Assembly: GCA_039810085.1 (NCBI GenBank)
Contig: JBDHWG010000023.1
Location: 1-64,000, forward strand
Reading direction: 5' to 3'
Length of the DNA: 64,000 nucleotides
Source: JBDHWG01 sp039810085
Lineage (GTDB): Bacteria; Chloroflexota; Anaerolineae; Epilineales; JAHCIE01
Each line of letters begins with the position of its first letter. Positions within the stretch are counted from its first letter, which is position 1. The notes under the pieces were generated by a model, which was given only the letters and a program-made list of their open reading frames with translations, did not search any database and was not told the DNA's origin. Below are positions 23,865 to 32,419 of this stretch, one piece after another. A program made the translations under genes and the position numbers.

Positions 23865-25235
23865 ATGGCTTCTTCCCGCTCGACCCGCCCGCCGTCCGCG
23901 TCGGCCCCGATTCCCAACGGGCCGCCGGTCGTTCCCAGCGTCGCCGAGGCGCCCCTCGCCGCCCCGGCCCCGTCCGGCGCGCTGGCCCTGCGCCGACGCT
24001 ACGAGCGGCTGGCGTGGCTGATTCTCCTGGCGGCGTTTGCGACATTCCTCGCCCTGGTCATCGGCGGCCCGCTCGCCGTGCGCTACTACGTCAACAACGC
24101 CATGACCGCCCGCACTGCCGACCTGGAGGTCATCCGCCCCATCGTCCAGGTCCGCTCCGCGCCCAACACCGCCCCCCTCGCCGTCTCCGACCAGGCGCGC
24201 CTCGACGAGGGGCAGACCATCGTCACCGACAACGAGTCGCGCGGCTTGCTGACCTTCTTCGACAACAGCACCGTCCAGGTCTACCCCAACACCATCGTCC
24301 GCCTCGACACGCTGCGCGCCCCGCGCTTCGGCATGTGGGGGCTGAGCAACCGCCACAACCAGATCGCGCTAGAGGTCCTGTCTGGCACGGTCAAGATCGG
24401 TGTCGCGCCCCAGATTCCCACCGCCGGCCCGCAGACCGACTTCCGGGTGGGATCGCCCCAGATGACGGCGCAGCTTGGCGACGGCGGCTACTTCTTCGAC
24501 GTGACCGGCGACGCGACGGACGTGCAGGCGTACAACAACCCGGCCGCGGTCACCAGCCTGGCGGGCGGCGCCCCCGTCAGCGTGCGTCGCGGCGAGCACA
24601 CCCGCGTCACCGTCGGTCGCCTACCGGACGCCCCGGCGGCGGGTGAGGTGGACTTCATCGCCGACGGCGACTTCACCGACAAGGGCGCGTCCCCGCCGAG
24701 CGGCAGCACCGGGCCGTGGGAGATGAAGATCGACCAGGGCAGCGACGGCGGCGGGGTGGATCCGACATGGGAGGTCGTGGACGCGGGCGACCGCCTGGCG
24801 CTGCACTTCAGGCGCAGCGGCTCCGAGATGGCGCCGGGCCGCGGCAACTATGCCGCCGTGCGCGCCATCCAGGTGCTCAACCGCAACCTGCCCAACCCGT
24901 ATTCCTCGCTCAAGCTGCGCGCCGACATCAAGATCGACAGCCAGAGCCTCAGCGGCGGCGGCTACCTGTCCACCGAGTACCCCCTCATCCTGCGCGTTCT
25001 GTACAAGGACGTGTACGGCTCCGACGTGGAGTGGTTCAAGGGCTTCTACATTCAGAACGACAACGGCAACCCGACCCTGAACGGCGAGCAGATCAAACCC
25101 GGCGTGTGGGTGCCGGTCGAGTTCGACCTGCACAACGAGGCGCTGCTGCCGTTCCAGATTATCAGCGTCGAGGTTCGCGCCGCCGGCTGGGACTTCGATA
25201 GCTCGATCTCCAACATCCAGCTCGTCGTCGAATAG
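23865..25235 (+). CDS. Single-pass membrane protein with FecR-like domain
   Basis: A 456-residue protein starting 1 bp after acyP. Residues 1-45 are Pro/Ala/Ser-rich and cytosolic. One TM helix (LAWLILLAAFATFLALVIGG) lies near residue 48-68. The extracytoplasmic part begins with a FecR-type domain (LDEGQTIVTDNESRGLLTFFDNSTVQVYPNTIVRLD and LEVLSGTVKIGV), as in proteins that sense or anchor at the cell surface. The last 190 residues form a beta-rich domain like a carbohydrate-binding or laminin-G-type jelly-roll (GPWEMKIDQGSDGG to ISNIQLVVE). No sigma factor is adjacent, so classical FecR signalling is not supported. Confidence 0.85.
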   Translation: MASSRSTRPPSASAPIPNGPPVVPSVAEAPLAAPAPSGALALRRRYERLAWLILLAAFATFLALVIGGPLAVRYYVNNAMTARTADLEVIRPIVQVRSAPNTAPLAVSDQARLDEGQTIVTDNESRGLLTFFDNSTVQVYPNTIVRLDTLRAPRFGMWGLSNRHNQIALEVLSGTVKIGVAPQIPTAGPQTDFRVGSPQMTAQLGDGGYFFDVTGDATDVQAYNNPAAVTSLAGGAPVSVRRGEHTRVTVGRLPDAPAAGEVDFIADGDFTDKGASPPSGSTGPWEMKIDQGSDGGGVDPTWEVVDAGDRLALHFRRSGSEMAPGRGNYAAVRAIQVLNRNLPNPYSSLKLRADIKIDSQSLSGGGYLSTEYPLILRVLYKDVYGSDVEWFKGFYIQNDNGNPTLNGEQIKPGVWVPVEFDLHNEALLPFQIISVEVRAAGWDFDSSISNIQLVVE

Positions 25236-25269
25236 CCCCCCTGAGCTAGTGGGTCACCACACTGATTTC

Positions 25270-25341
25270 GAGTGTCACCCTGAGCGTAGCGAAGGGTCTC
25301 GACCGCCGCAGAGGGATGCTTCGCTCCGCTCAGCATGACAT
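25270..25341. repeat. Family-B inverted repeat
   Basis: GTGTCACCCTGAGCGTAGCG faces CTTCGCTCCGCTCAGCATGACA around AGGGTCTCGACCGC. It lies 35 bp after the FecR-like gene. Confidence 0.85.
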
Positions 25342-25421
25342 TCGGTTGTCAGTTGCTGTGTAGCCGCGACTAGTAACGTTCCTTCATACTAAAGAATTGG
25401 CTGAAACGCGCGAGGTATCGT

Positions 25422-28400
25422 ATGCCGGACCGGGGGTATAGCGGGCCATTGGAGAAGGTCAACGCGACGCTGTGGCGCATCCCCAAGCGCTACAAGGAGG
25501 GGATGCGCGTCGACGGCCTCATCTACGCCAGCCACGAGCTGATGCAGCACCTCCAGGCGGACCAGGCCCCGGAGCAGGTCGCCAACGTCGCGCACCTGCC
25601 CGGCATCCAGGTCGCCAGCCTCGCCATGCCCGACATCCACTGGGGCTACGGCTTCCCCATCGGCGGTGTCGCCGCGACGGACCCCGACGAAGGCGGCGTC
25701 ATCTCCCCCGGCGGCGTCGGCTACGATATCAACTGCCTCGCCGGCGACGCGCGTATCCTCCACGCCCACGGCTACACCCGACCCATCGCGGAGATGGCCG
25801 AGGCATGGCCGACAGCGCGCCTGGCGTGCTACGCCCTAGGCGAGCCGAAGCGCGACACGACCGACGTCGCCGTGTGGTTCAGCCAATCGCCCCGTGCCCG
25901 CGTCCTGCGCGTCGTCACGGAGAGCGGCGACGAGCTGCGCGCCACGGCCGACCACCCTTTCTGGACGCCGGACGGCATGCGCCCGCTGGGTGAGTTGCGC
26001 CCTGGCGACCGGGTGGCCCTTGCGCCGTTCGAAGGCGTGCCGTACACGCCCCCGTCGGATGACATCATCGTCTCCGCAGACGACGTGCGCGCCCGCCTGA
26101 CGGCCCTCGGCAAGGGCGGCGGCAACGGCATCACGCAGGCGATGGCGTACCTCACAGGGCGGGGGCTGCTGCCGCTGCGTGCCTCGTCGCCCGCGCTGCC
26201 CGCCCTCCTCAAAATCCTGGGCTTCGTCTTCGGCGACGGCACGCTACATTTTGAGGGCGGGAACGGCAAGGGCGTCACCGCGTTCTACGGCGCCGCCGCC
26301 GACCTGGACGCCATCCGCGCCGACATCGCCGCGCTCGGCGTCACGCCCTCGCGCCTCTACATGCGCCGACGCCGCCACCGCATCCAAACGGCGTATGCCG
26401 CCTACGAGTTCGAGCGCGAGGAGCGCCACTTCAAGGTCGTCAGTACCGGCTTCGCGGCGCTGCTGGCCTGCCTTGGCGCCCCGGTCGGGAACAAGACGCG
26501 GCAGGCGTACGACCTGCCCGCCTGGCTCGACGCGGCCCCGCTCTGGCAGCGGCGGCTGTTCCTGGCCGCGCTGTTCGGCGCGGAGCTGGCCGCCCCGGCC
26601 ACCATCACCAGCCACCCGGCGACGCTGGCTGCGCCGGTGCTCTCGCTCAACAAGCGCGCCGCGTTCGCCGCGAGTGGCCGGGCGTTCCTGGAACACATCG
26701 CCCGCTGGCTGGCCGACTTCGGCGTGGAGACCCAGGCGATTGCCGCCCGCGAGGAGGGCGTGAAGGGCGACGGCGAGCGCCCGGTCCGCCTGCGCCTCAT
26801 CCTCTCCCCGAAGGCCGACAGCCTGCTTGCCCTGTGGGGCCGCGTCGGCTTCGAGTACAACACGCGGCGCGCCGGGCTGGCCGCCCTGGCGGTGCAGTAC
26901 CTCAAGCGCAAGGCGCGCTGGCTAGCACAGCGCGAAGGGCCTCGGAGGGCAACCACGGAAGACACGGAAGACACGGAAAGGAACCAGATAGGCTCGTACG
27001 GCACGTGCCGTCCCCGTGAACTCTCGAATGTCACCCCGACGCAGGAGGGGTCTGGACTGCGGCGGCCCAGATGCCTCCTCCGTCGGCATGACAGCGGACG
27101 TAAAGTTCATGAGCAGGGCCGCGCGACGGCGCCGCGCATCGGCGCGGCGTTCCCGTCGTTCGCGGACTTCTGCGCGGAGGCCGGCGTTGGCGGCCCCAGC
27201 GGGATGGTGTGGGAGCGCATCGCGGCGATTGAAGCGGTGGACGATGTGGACATAGTCTACGACTTCACCGTCGCCCACGCCGACCACAACTTCATCGCCA
27301 ACGGCTTCGTCGTCTCCAACTGCGGGGTGCGGCTGGTGCGGACGAACCTGATGCAAGAGGATGTCGCGCCGCGCCTGAAGACGCTCGTCAACCGCCTGTT
27401 CGACCAGATTCCGACTGGCGTGGGTCGCTCCGGCAAGTACCGCTTCGAGCGCGGCGAGCTGCGCCACCTGATGGCCGACGGCGTGGGCTACCTCATGCGG
27501 CGCGGCCTGGCGACGGACGAGGACATCGCCCACACCGAGGCGGGCGGGCGGCTGGCGGGCGCTGAGCCGAAGAATGTCAGCGACCGTGCCCTGGATCGCG
27601 GGGCAGAGCAGTGCGGAACCCTCGGCTCCGGCAATCACTTCCTGGAGGTGCAGGTCGTCGAGGAGATTTTCGACGCCGAGGCGGCCGAGGCGATGGGGCT
27701 GCGCGAGGGCATGGTGTGCGTGATGATCCACTCCGGCTCGCGCGGCCTGGGCTACCAGGTGTGCGACGACGCCCTGCACGCCCTGCGCGGCGCGCCCCAG
27801 AAGTACGGCATCCACCTGCCGGACCAGCAGCTCGCCTGCGCCCCCGCGCACAGCCCGGAGGGCCGCCACTACATCGGGGCGATGCGCGCCGCCGCCAACT
27901 TCGCCTGGTGCAACCGCCAGCTTCTCATGTGGCAGACGCGCGAGGTGTTCGCCGAGGTCTTCGGGCGGACGTGGCAGGCGCTCGACATGGCGCTCATCTA
28001 TGACGTCGCCCACAACATCGCCAAGCTCGAAGAGCACACCATCGACGGGCGCGTCAAGCCGGTGTGGGTACACCGCAAGGGGGCGACGCGCGCCTTCCCG
28101 CCCGGCCACCCGGAAGTGCCGGCGATGTACCAGGCGGTCGGGCAGCCGGTCATCATCCCCGGCGACATGGGCCGGGCGAGCTGGGTGCTCGTCGGGCAGC
28201 CGGGCAGCATGGCGCAGACGTTCGGGACGACGTGCCACGGGGCGGGCCGCGCCCTGAGCCGGACGGCGTCGGTGAAGCAGGCGCAGGGCCGCCGCATCGA
28301 CGAGGAGCTGGAGAAGGCGGGCGTCATCGCCCGGTCCCGGAGCCACAAGGGGCTGGCCGAGGAGCAGCCGCTCGCCTACAAGAACGTGGACCAGGTGGTG

Positions 28401-28472
28401 GACGTGGTACACCGGGCGGGGCTGTCGAAGGAAGTCGCCCGCATGCGCCCGATTGGCGTCATCAAAGGGTAA
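25422..28472 (+). CDS. rtcB: RNA-splicing ligase RtcB interrupted by an intein
   Basis: A 1016-residue precursor. The N-extein (residues 1-104) ends at GGVGYDIN. The C-extein (383 residues) resumes at CGVRLVRTNL, giving a 487-residue RtcB of normal size. RtcB joins 2',3'-cyclic-phosphate or 3'-phosphate RNA ends to 5'-OH ends with GTP and Mn2+ in tRNA or rRNA repair. The Mn-binding Cys is the first residue after the intein, so no active ligase exists without splicing. Other metal and guanylylation regions are seen in GSGNHFLEV, IHSGSRGLG, YDVAHN and VHRKGATRAFPPGH (the last holds the guanylylated His). No archease or RtcR gene is adjacent. The start ATG follows CGAGG weakly. Confidence 0.95.
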   Translation: MPDRGYSGPLEKVNATLWRIPKRYKEGMRVDGLIYASHELMQHLQADQAPEQVANVAHLPGIQVASLAMPDIHWGYGFPIGGVAATDPDEGGVISPGGVGYDINCLAGDARILHAHGYTRPIAEMAEAWPTARLACYALGEPKRDTTDVAVWFSQSPRARVLRVVTESGDELRATADHPFWTPDGMRPLGELRPGDRVALAPFEGVPYTPPSDDIIVSADDVRARLTALGKGGGNGITQAMAYLTGRGLLPLRASSPALPALLKILGFVFGDGTLHFEGGNGKGVTAFYGAAADLDAIRADIAALGVTPSRLYMRRRRHRIQTAYAAYEFEREERHFKVVSTGFAALLACLGAPVGNKTRQAYDLPAWLDAAPLWQRRLFLAALFGAELAAPATITSHPATLAAPVLSLNKRAAFAASGRAFLEHIARWLADFGVETQAIAAREEGVKGDGERPVRLRLILSPKADSLLALWGRVGFEYNTRRAGLAALAVQYLKRKARWLAQREGPRRATTEDTEDTERNQIGSYGTCRPRELSNVTPTQEGSGLRRPRCLLRRHDSGRKVHEQGRATAPRIGAAFPSFADFCAEAGVGGPSGMVWERIAAIEAVDDVDIVYDFTVAHADHNFIANGFVVSNCGVRLVRTNLMQEDVAPRLKTLVNRLFDQIPTGVGRSGKYRFERGELRHLMADGVGYLMRRGLATDEDIAHTEAGGRLAGAEPKNVSDRALDRGAEQCGTLGSGNHFLEVQVVEEIFDAEAAEAMGLREGMVCVMIHSGSRGLGYQVCDDALHALRGAPQKYGIHLPDQQLACAPAHSPEGRHYIGAMRAAANFAWCNRQLLMWQTREVFAEVFGRTWQALDMALIYDVAHNIAKLEEHTIDGRVKPVWVHRKGATRAFPPGHPEVPAMYQAVGQPVIIPGDMGRASWVLVGQPGSMAQTFGTTCHGAGRALSRTASVKQAQGRRIDEELEKAGVIARSRSHKGLAEEQPLAYKNVDQVVDVVHRAGLSKEVARMRPIGVIKG
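25734..27320 (+). other. RtcB intein (529 residues) with LAGLIDADG-type endonuclease region
   Basis: Splicing blocks are visible. Block A is CLAGDARIL with Cys1. Block B holds TADHPFW (TxxH). Block F is VYDFTVAHADHNFIANG and block G VVSN followed by Cys+1. The penultimate residue is Ser instead of the usual His. The middle contains two LAGLIDADG-like helices, LLKILGFVFGDGTL and FLAALFGAELAAP, the second degenerate. It sits at the same active-site Cys as the known archaeal RtcB intein. A segment of about 50 residues between the endonuclease and the C-terminal splicing region is encoded by repeat DNA. Confidence 0.93.
26947..27102. repeat. CACGGAAGA and family-C repeats inside the intein coding sequence
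   Basis: 26950-26980 reads AACCACGGAAGACACGGAAG and continues in 9-nt units, translated as TTEDTEDTE. 27029-27102 is a full family-C unit (GTCACCCCGACGCAGGAGG to CCTCCTCCGTCGGCATGACA). The reading frame stays open through both. Confidence 0.92.
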
Positions 28473-28559
28473 GGTCCGGGGAACGGGAGTCCTCCTGGAA
28501 GAGAGTGCGTGTCGCTAGGCGACGGCCCAGAATCTGTCATGCCGAGATCTCCAAGCCGC

Positions 28560-28850
28560 ATGACGCCATGCGCCCACACGAGAACATCGCCAAGTTGTCA
28601 TTGCGAGCGGAGCATTTGGGGGTGCGGGGGCGGTCCTCCGCCCCTGCTGGCGAAGCAATCCCCCGCCCTTGCGACAGACGGTCTAGCGCGGGAAGAGGGA
28701 ACTTTCACTCACCGAGGGGCTGCTTCGTCGTCCTAGCGTCCTCCTCGCAGCGACATGGGAGACTCAAGCAGTCCGCAGGACTTTGCCCTCTTAGCGCCAG
28801 CGCTTCAGCCTGGCGTCCGCGCGATAGCGCGGCTAGCACACGGCGGCAGA
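28560..28850. repeat. Family-A element and CTGCGGACTG-type hairpin
   Basis: 28597-28756 runs from GTCATTGCGAGCGGAGCATT through the GCGGGGGCGGTCCTCCGCCCC inner hairpin to CCTCGCAGCGACATG. 28766-28812 carries GCAGTCCGCAGGACTTTGCC and CGCCAGCGCTTCAGCCTGGC. No gene is visible in 28473-28900. Confidence 0.8.
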
Positions 28851-28900
28851 GTATCTCGCTATTCTGAGTGAATTGCCGGGATAACGTTAGGAACACACCT

Positions 28901-29254
28901 ATGTCCACCACAAACCGCGAACGTCTCGCCGCCGCCCTGAACGCCGACCCTGCCGGGCGCTGCCCCGACGGCTGCGACGCCACCCGCGCCCGGTTCCCCG
29001 CCGCCATCGAGCGCGAGATCGACGGGCTGCCGCCGGACCCCGACCTCTACGCGCGGCTCGACGCGTGCCCGGCGTGTGCCGCCGAGTACATCGCCGCGCT
29101 GGACCTGGCCTTCGCCCTGGACGAGACGCCGCCCCACGCCCAGGACGCCCCGCCGCTGCGCCCGCCGTCGGCCCTGCGCTTCCGCCGCCGCGACGACGAA
29201 GACGCCCCCCTGCGCCGCGTCGCCGAGGACTCGCCGGACTACGAGGACAAGTAA
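28901..29254 (+). CDS. Small Cys-containing hypothetical protein
   Basis: A 117-residue soluble protein. The ATG at 28901 is favoured over an in-frame one 33 bp upstream because TTAGGAAC lies near it. It has two Cys pairs, CPDGC (about residue 21) and CPACAAEY (about residue 59), and between them an acidic helix. This is reminiscent of zinc-binding anti-sigma-like modules, but there is no HxxxCxxC pattern and no membrane helix. The C-terminal half is rich in Pro, Asp and Arg and probably disordered. I do not recognise it. The DinB-like gene follows 83 bp downstream on the same strand. Confidence 0.6.
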   Translation: MSTTNRERLAAALNADPAGRCPDGCDATRARFPAAIEREIDGLPPDPDLYARLDACPACAAEYIAALDLAFALDETPPHAQDAPPLRPPSALRFRRRDDEDAPLRRVAEDSPDYEDK

Positions 29255-29337
29255 CTTCGGCGTTGCCCCCCGCTTTCCCCGGTGCTACAATTCCTTCCCG
29301 TCAACAAGAATATTGGGCACTCGCCGAGGAGGCAGGC

Positions 29338-29823
29338 ATGGCAGGCAGCGCGCAGGCACAGCAATTGGCGGACCGCGTCAACAAGCTCAATCAACAGGTC
29401 ATCGCGTTGGTGGAGTCCCTGACTGAGGAGCAGTGGGGGATGCCGTGTGGCGACGACCGGCGGCCCATCGGCGTCGTCGCGCACCACATCGCCACGGCTT
29501 TAGGCGCCGGCGCCGGCTGGGTGGCGACGATGGCGGGCGGCAAGCCGATGCCGCCGGTGACGATGGCCGACATCGACGCGTGGAACGCGCAGCACGCCGA
29601 GGCGAACGCCGGCGTGGGCAAGGCCGACACGCTGGCGCTGCTGCGGCGGAATGGCGGCGATGCCGTGGCGATGGTGAGCAAGCTGAGCGACGAGGAGTTG
29701 GCGCAGTCGGGGCCGATGACGCTGGCCGGCGGCGCGACGCTGACCACGGCCCGGCTCATCGAGTTCCTGCTCCTGGGCCACCCCCAGGGCCACTTGCAAG
29801 CTATGCGCGCCGCCGTCGGTTAA
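29338..29823 (+). CDS. DinB-family metal-binding protein
   Basis: A 161-residue four-helix protein. GAGGAGG lies 6 bp before the ATG. It follows DinB_2/YfiT-like layout: LADRVNKLNQQVIALVESLTEEQW in helix 1, GVVAHHIATALG with a metal-ligand His, and LLLGHPQGHLQAMR near the C-terminus with the remaining His ligands. Members bind Ni or Zn and include mycothiol- or bacillithiol-dependent transferases. The thiol partner and reaction here are unknown. It lies between a small hypothetical gene and a family-A array. Confidence 0.85.
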   Translation: MAGSAQAQQLADRVNKLNQQVIALVESLTEEQWGMPCGDDRRPIGVVAHHIATALGAGAGWVATMAGGKPMPPVTMADIDAWNAQHAEANAGVGKADTLALLRRNGGDAVAMVSKLSDEELAQSGPMTLAGGATLTTARLIEFLLLGHPQGHLQAMRAAVG

Positions 29824-29825
29824 AT

Positions 29826-30294
29826 CGTCATTGCGAGGGGACCGCGGGTCTTGTCATTGCGAGCAGCGCGAAGCAATCTCCCGCCCTGGCGATAGACGGT
29901 CTGGCCGAAGAGTAGAGGCGCGTTCGCCAGCCGGGGGGTTGCTTCGTCGTCCTATCGTCCTCCTCGCAACGACAGCCGTCTTGTCATTGCGAGCCGGGGC
30001 GCGGGGGCGGTACTCCGCCCCTGCTGGCGAAGCAATCTCCCGCCCTGGCGATAGACGGTCTGGCCGAAGAGTAGAGGCGCGTTCGCCAGCCGGGGGGTTG
30101 CTTCGTCGTCCTATCGTCCTCCTCGCAACGACAGCCGTCTTGTCATTGCGAGCCGGGGCGCGGGGGCGGTACTCCGCCCCTGCTGGCGAAGCAATCTCCC
30201 GCCCTGGCGATAGACGGTCTGGCCGAAGAGTAGAGGCGCGTTCGCCAGCCGGGGGGTTGCTTCGTCGTCCTATCGTCCTCCTCGCAACGACAGC
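29826..30294. repeat. Family-A tandem array, 159-bp period
   Basis: Three units each carry TTGTCATTGCGAGC, the GCGGGGGCGGTACTCCGCCCC inner hairpin (absent in the first), GCGAAGCAATCTCCCGCCC, GTTGCTTCGTCGTCC and CTCGCAACGACAG. GCCGTC recurs at 29975 and 30134. Copies two and three are nearly identical. Confidence 0.93.
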
Positions 30295-30325
30295 GTTGCC
30301 AACTACCGGGCCGAATTGAGGCGTA

Positions 30326-31009
30326 ATGCTCGACATCCAGGTGACAGAGGAGTGGCGGCGGGCGTTTCCGGGCGGGCACATGGGGCTGCTGGAGGTGTCC
30401 GACGTGGACAACACGGGGCGCTCGGCGGCGCTGGACGCCCAGAAGCGCGCCGTGGAGGAGCGGCTGCGGCAGCGCTACGCGGGCTACACCCGCGCCGACT
30501 TCCTGGCGCTGCCCGACATGGCCGCCTACTGGAGCTACTATAAGCGCTTCAGCAAGACGTACCACGTCCTGCTCCAGCTCGAGTCGGTCGTCCTGAAGGG
30601 CAAGTCGCTGCCCGATGTCTCGCCCCTGGTGGACGCCAACTTCGCCGCCGAGCTGGACACCCTCGCCCTGACGGCGGGCCACGACGTTGCCCGGCTAATG
30701 CCGCCGGTGGTCATCGACGTGACGCGCGACGGGGAGACGTTCACGCAGATGGGCGGGGCGGAGAAGACGCTGCGCGCGGGGGACATGGTGATGCGCGACG
30801 CGGGCGGCGTCACGTGTACCATCCTCTACGGCCAGGACGACCGCTCCCCCATCACGCGGGCCACGACGCACGCGCTGTACGTCGTCTACGCGCCGGCGGG
30901 GGTGAGCGCGGCAGCGGTGCAGGCGCAGCTTGACGGCATCGAGCGCCACATCGCCCTGTTCGCGCCGACCTACCGCCGCGAACAGTCGCGCGTGCTCACA
31001 TCCTCGTAA
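30326..31009 (+). CDS. B3/B4 (phenylalanyl-tRNA synthetase beta-like) domain protein
   Basis: A 227-residue protein resembling free-standing B3/B4 domain proteins. FPGGHMGLLEVSDVDN opens the domain. ADFLALPDMAAYWSYYKRFSKTYHVLLQLESVVLKGKSLPDVSPLVDANFAAEL is its hallmark central part, and VVIDVTRDGETFTQMGGAE and TCTILYGQDDRSPIT follow. Free-standing relatives are thought to act on mis-charged tRNA or small RNA, but the cellular role is not settled. It is soluble and cytosolic. The start ATG has only a weak GAGG-like element at GAATTGAGG. It converges with the HEPN/MNT pair downstream. Confidence 0.85.
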   Translation: MLDIQVTEEWRRAFPGGHMGLLEVSDVDNTGRSAALDAQKRAVEERLRQRYAGYTRADFLALPDMAAYWSYYKRFSKTYHVLLQLESVVLKGKSLPDVSPLVDANFAAELDTLALTAGHDVARLMPPVVIDVTRDGETFTQMGGAEKTLRAGDMVMRDAGGVTCTILYGQDDRSPITRATTHALYVVYAPAGVSAAAVQAQLDGIERHIALFAPTYRREQSRVLTSS

Positions 31010-31022
31010 TCTCCACTCATCT

Positions 31023-31403
31023 CTAGGCAATCTGACGCTTCGACCAGGATACAACCGTTTGAGCGAGAAGCAGCGCTTGCTCATACTCCGCTTCCGAGAC
31101 AGGGGTATAGTCGCCCGGATAGCGGGTCTGAACGGCGTAGTTAGACAGCGCGACGGCGTCACGAATCTCCTCGGGGACGCCGTTGTACTGCTCTATATGC
31201 TCGATGAGCAAGCCGATATGGTGGACTTTTGGGTATTCGCCGGTGAGGTGAATGAGAACGGCTTTCAGAGCTTTCTCCGCCGCTTGTTGGGCTTCGAAGC
31301 AGAGGTCTTCGAAAAAGACGGCCTCCGTCTTGCCCATTTGGGCGAGACGCAAATTGCTCTCAGCCCGGCGTAGCCAAACATCAGCGGCTTGCCGGGTGTT
31401 CAT
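31023..31403 (-). CDS. HEPN-domain toxin (HepT-like)
   Basis: A 126-residue all-helical protein. The ATG at 31403 is chosen because homologues open with this short N-terminus (MNTRQAADVWLRRAESNLRLAQ). Recognisable HEPN segments are FFEDLCFEAQQAAEKALKAVL, YPKVHHIGLLIEHI and the C-terminal TRYPGDYTPVSEAEYEQAL. HEPN proteins are usually RNases restrained by a partner nucleotidyltransferase. The classical RxxxxH pair is not obvious, and the TRYPGDY segment may supply the Arg/Tyr active site. The start lies inside the upstream MNT gene (23-bp overlap), indicating translational coupling. Confidence 0.88.
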   Translation of the reverse strand: MNTRQAADVWLRRAESNLRLAQMGKTEAVFFEDLCFEAQQAAEKALKAVLIHLTGEYPKVHHIGLLIEHIEQYNGVPEEIRDAVALSNYAVQTRYPGDYTPVSEAEYEQALLLAQTVVSWSKRQIA

Positions 31404-31758
31404 GCACCACGCGTCCCTCGTGCATAGCACTCTGGTAGATGAAGAAGGGGTTATCTTCGTTTCTTGCCAGGACATCATCGCCAACAACGATAATGTCCAC
31501 CGCGACACCGAGCCGCCGGGATAAGAGCGCGCGATAGATGCGGCTGGCCAGCTCGCGCTCGTTTTGGACATGACGCACTACGACCAGGAAATCATAGTCG
31601 CTGTCCTGCCGAGCAGTACCTCTAGCGCGAGAGCCAAAGAGGATAACTTGTTCAGGGTGGCTGACTTCTACAATTGTGTCAATGAGGGCTTGCAACAGAT
31701 CGCGACTTGCGTCACCATCAACTGCGCGCTCTGCCGCCCCTACGTTCGCTGATGCCAT
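31381..31758 (-). CDS. Minimal nucleotidyltransferase antitoxin (MntA-like)
   Basis: A 125-residue protein starting at the ATG at 31758 behind GGGAGAAG. The polymerase-beta motif is plain: ILFGSRARGTARQDSDYDFLVVV, with the GSx10DxD pattern (GS and DSDYD). The third acidic residue is probably in VAVDIIVV. In MntA-HepT systems this enzyme adds AMP to the HEPN partner and silences it. The two genes overlap and share the strand in the antitoxin-first order. This is one of three toxin-antitoxin-like pairs in the window. Confidence 0.9.
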   Translation of the reverse strand: MASANVGAAERAVDGDASRDLLQALIDTIVEVSHPEQVILFGSRARGTARQDSDYDFLVVVRHVQNERELASRIYRALLSRRLGVAVDIIVVGDDVLARNEDNPFFIYQSAMHEGRVVHEHPASR

Positions 31759-31800
31759 AGGCACTTCTCCCTAGCATTCCATTATAGACAGGTCATCTCA

Positions 31801-31829
31801 TGGACGCAAGGGAACGCGGCGACTATAAT
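31801..31829 (+). promoter_or_regulatory. Promoter of the cupin gene
   Basis: TATAAT at 31824-31829 has TGGACG at 31801-31806, a 17-bp spacer. It lies 36 bp before the start codon. Confidence 0.55.
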
Positions 31830-31864
31830 CTGTAGGGAGCGGAGCGGAGGAAAGGAGCAAGGGG

Positions 31865-32338
31865 ATGTCAGAGGCAGGACAGGATTGGCGGGAGAATGGC
31901 GTGCGCATCGTTCGCGGCGACCAACTCGACTTCAACACGCCCCAGACGCCGGGCATGACGCGCGGCGCCGCCATCAACTACGCCCGCGCCGGCGCCCACA
32001 AACTCTGGGCCGGCGCCGTCACCATCGAGCCGAACGCCAAGACGGGCGCGCACCACCACGGGCCGCTGGAAAGCGTCATCTACGTGGTCAAGGGGCGGGC
32101 GCGGATGCGCTGGGGCGAGCAGTTGGAGTACTACGCCGAGGCCGGGCCGGGCGACTTCATCTTCGTGCCGCCATATGTGCCGCACCAGGAGATCAACGCC
32201 CTGGACGACGCGCCGCTAGAGTGCGTGCTCGTGCGTAGCGATCAGGAGCCGGTCGTCGTCAACCTGGATATTCCGGTGGTAGAGCAGCCCGAGCGCGTCT
32301 ACTGGGTTGACCCGGCGCACCCGCAGCCTGGCGACTAA
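31865..32338 (+). CDS. Cupin-domain protein
   Basis: A 157-residue protein with AAAGGAG ahead of the ATG. The conserved cupin motif 1 is seen as GAHHHGPLESVIYVVKGRARMRWG (His ligands and Glu) and motif 2 as GDFIFVPPYVPHQEIN (third His). A single conserved barrel binds one metal, probably Fe, Mn or Zn. Such small cupins act as isomerases, dioxygenases or sensors, and the substrate cannot be inferred. It is soluble and has its own promoter. A family-B inverted repeat follows directly. Confidence 0.9.
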   Translation: MSEAGQDWRENGVRIVRGDQLDFNTPQTPGMTRGAAINYARAGAHKLWAGAVTIEPNAKTGAHHHGPLESVIYVVKGRARMRWGEQLEYYAEAGPGDFIFVPPYVPHQEINALDDAPLECVLVRSDQEPVVVNLDIPVVEQPERVYWVDPAHPQPGD

Positions 32339-32342
32339 CCCC

Positions 32343-32412
32343 ATTGTCACGCTGAGCGGAGCGAAGCGTCCCCCGGTGGGCCGGGATGCTTCGCGTTCGC
32401 TCAGCATGACAA
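32343..32412. repeat. Family-B inverted repeat between convergent genes
   Basis: TTGTCACGCTGAGCGGAGCG on the left faces GCTTCGCGTTCGCTCAGCAT on the right. It lies between the cupin and anti-sigma stop codons and may serve as a bidirectional terminator. Confidence 0.85.
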
Positions 32413-32419
32413 TCCACAC

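Noticed and set aside
26922..28412. 496-codon frame antisense to rtcB
   Set aside because: Shadow of the RtcB C-extein and intein, with no domain pattern.
31404..31571. 56-codon extension of the HEPN protein
   Set aside because: It reads the MNT gene in another frame. The short start at 31403 fits the family.
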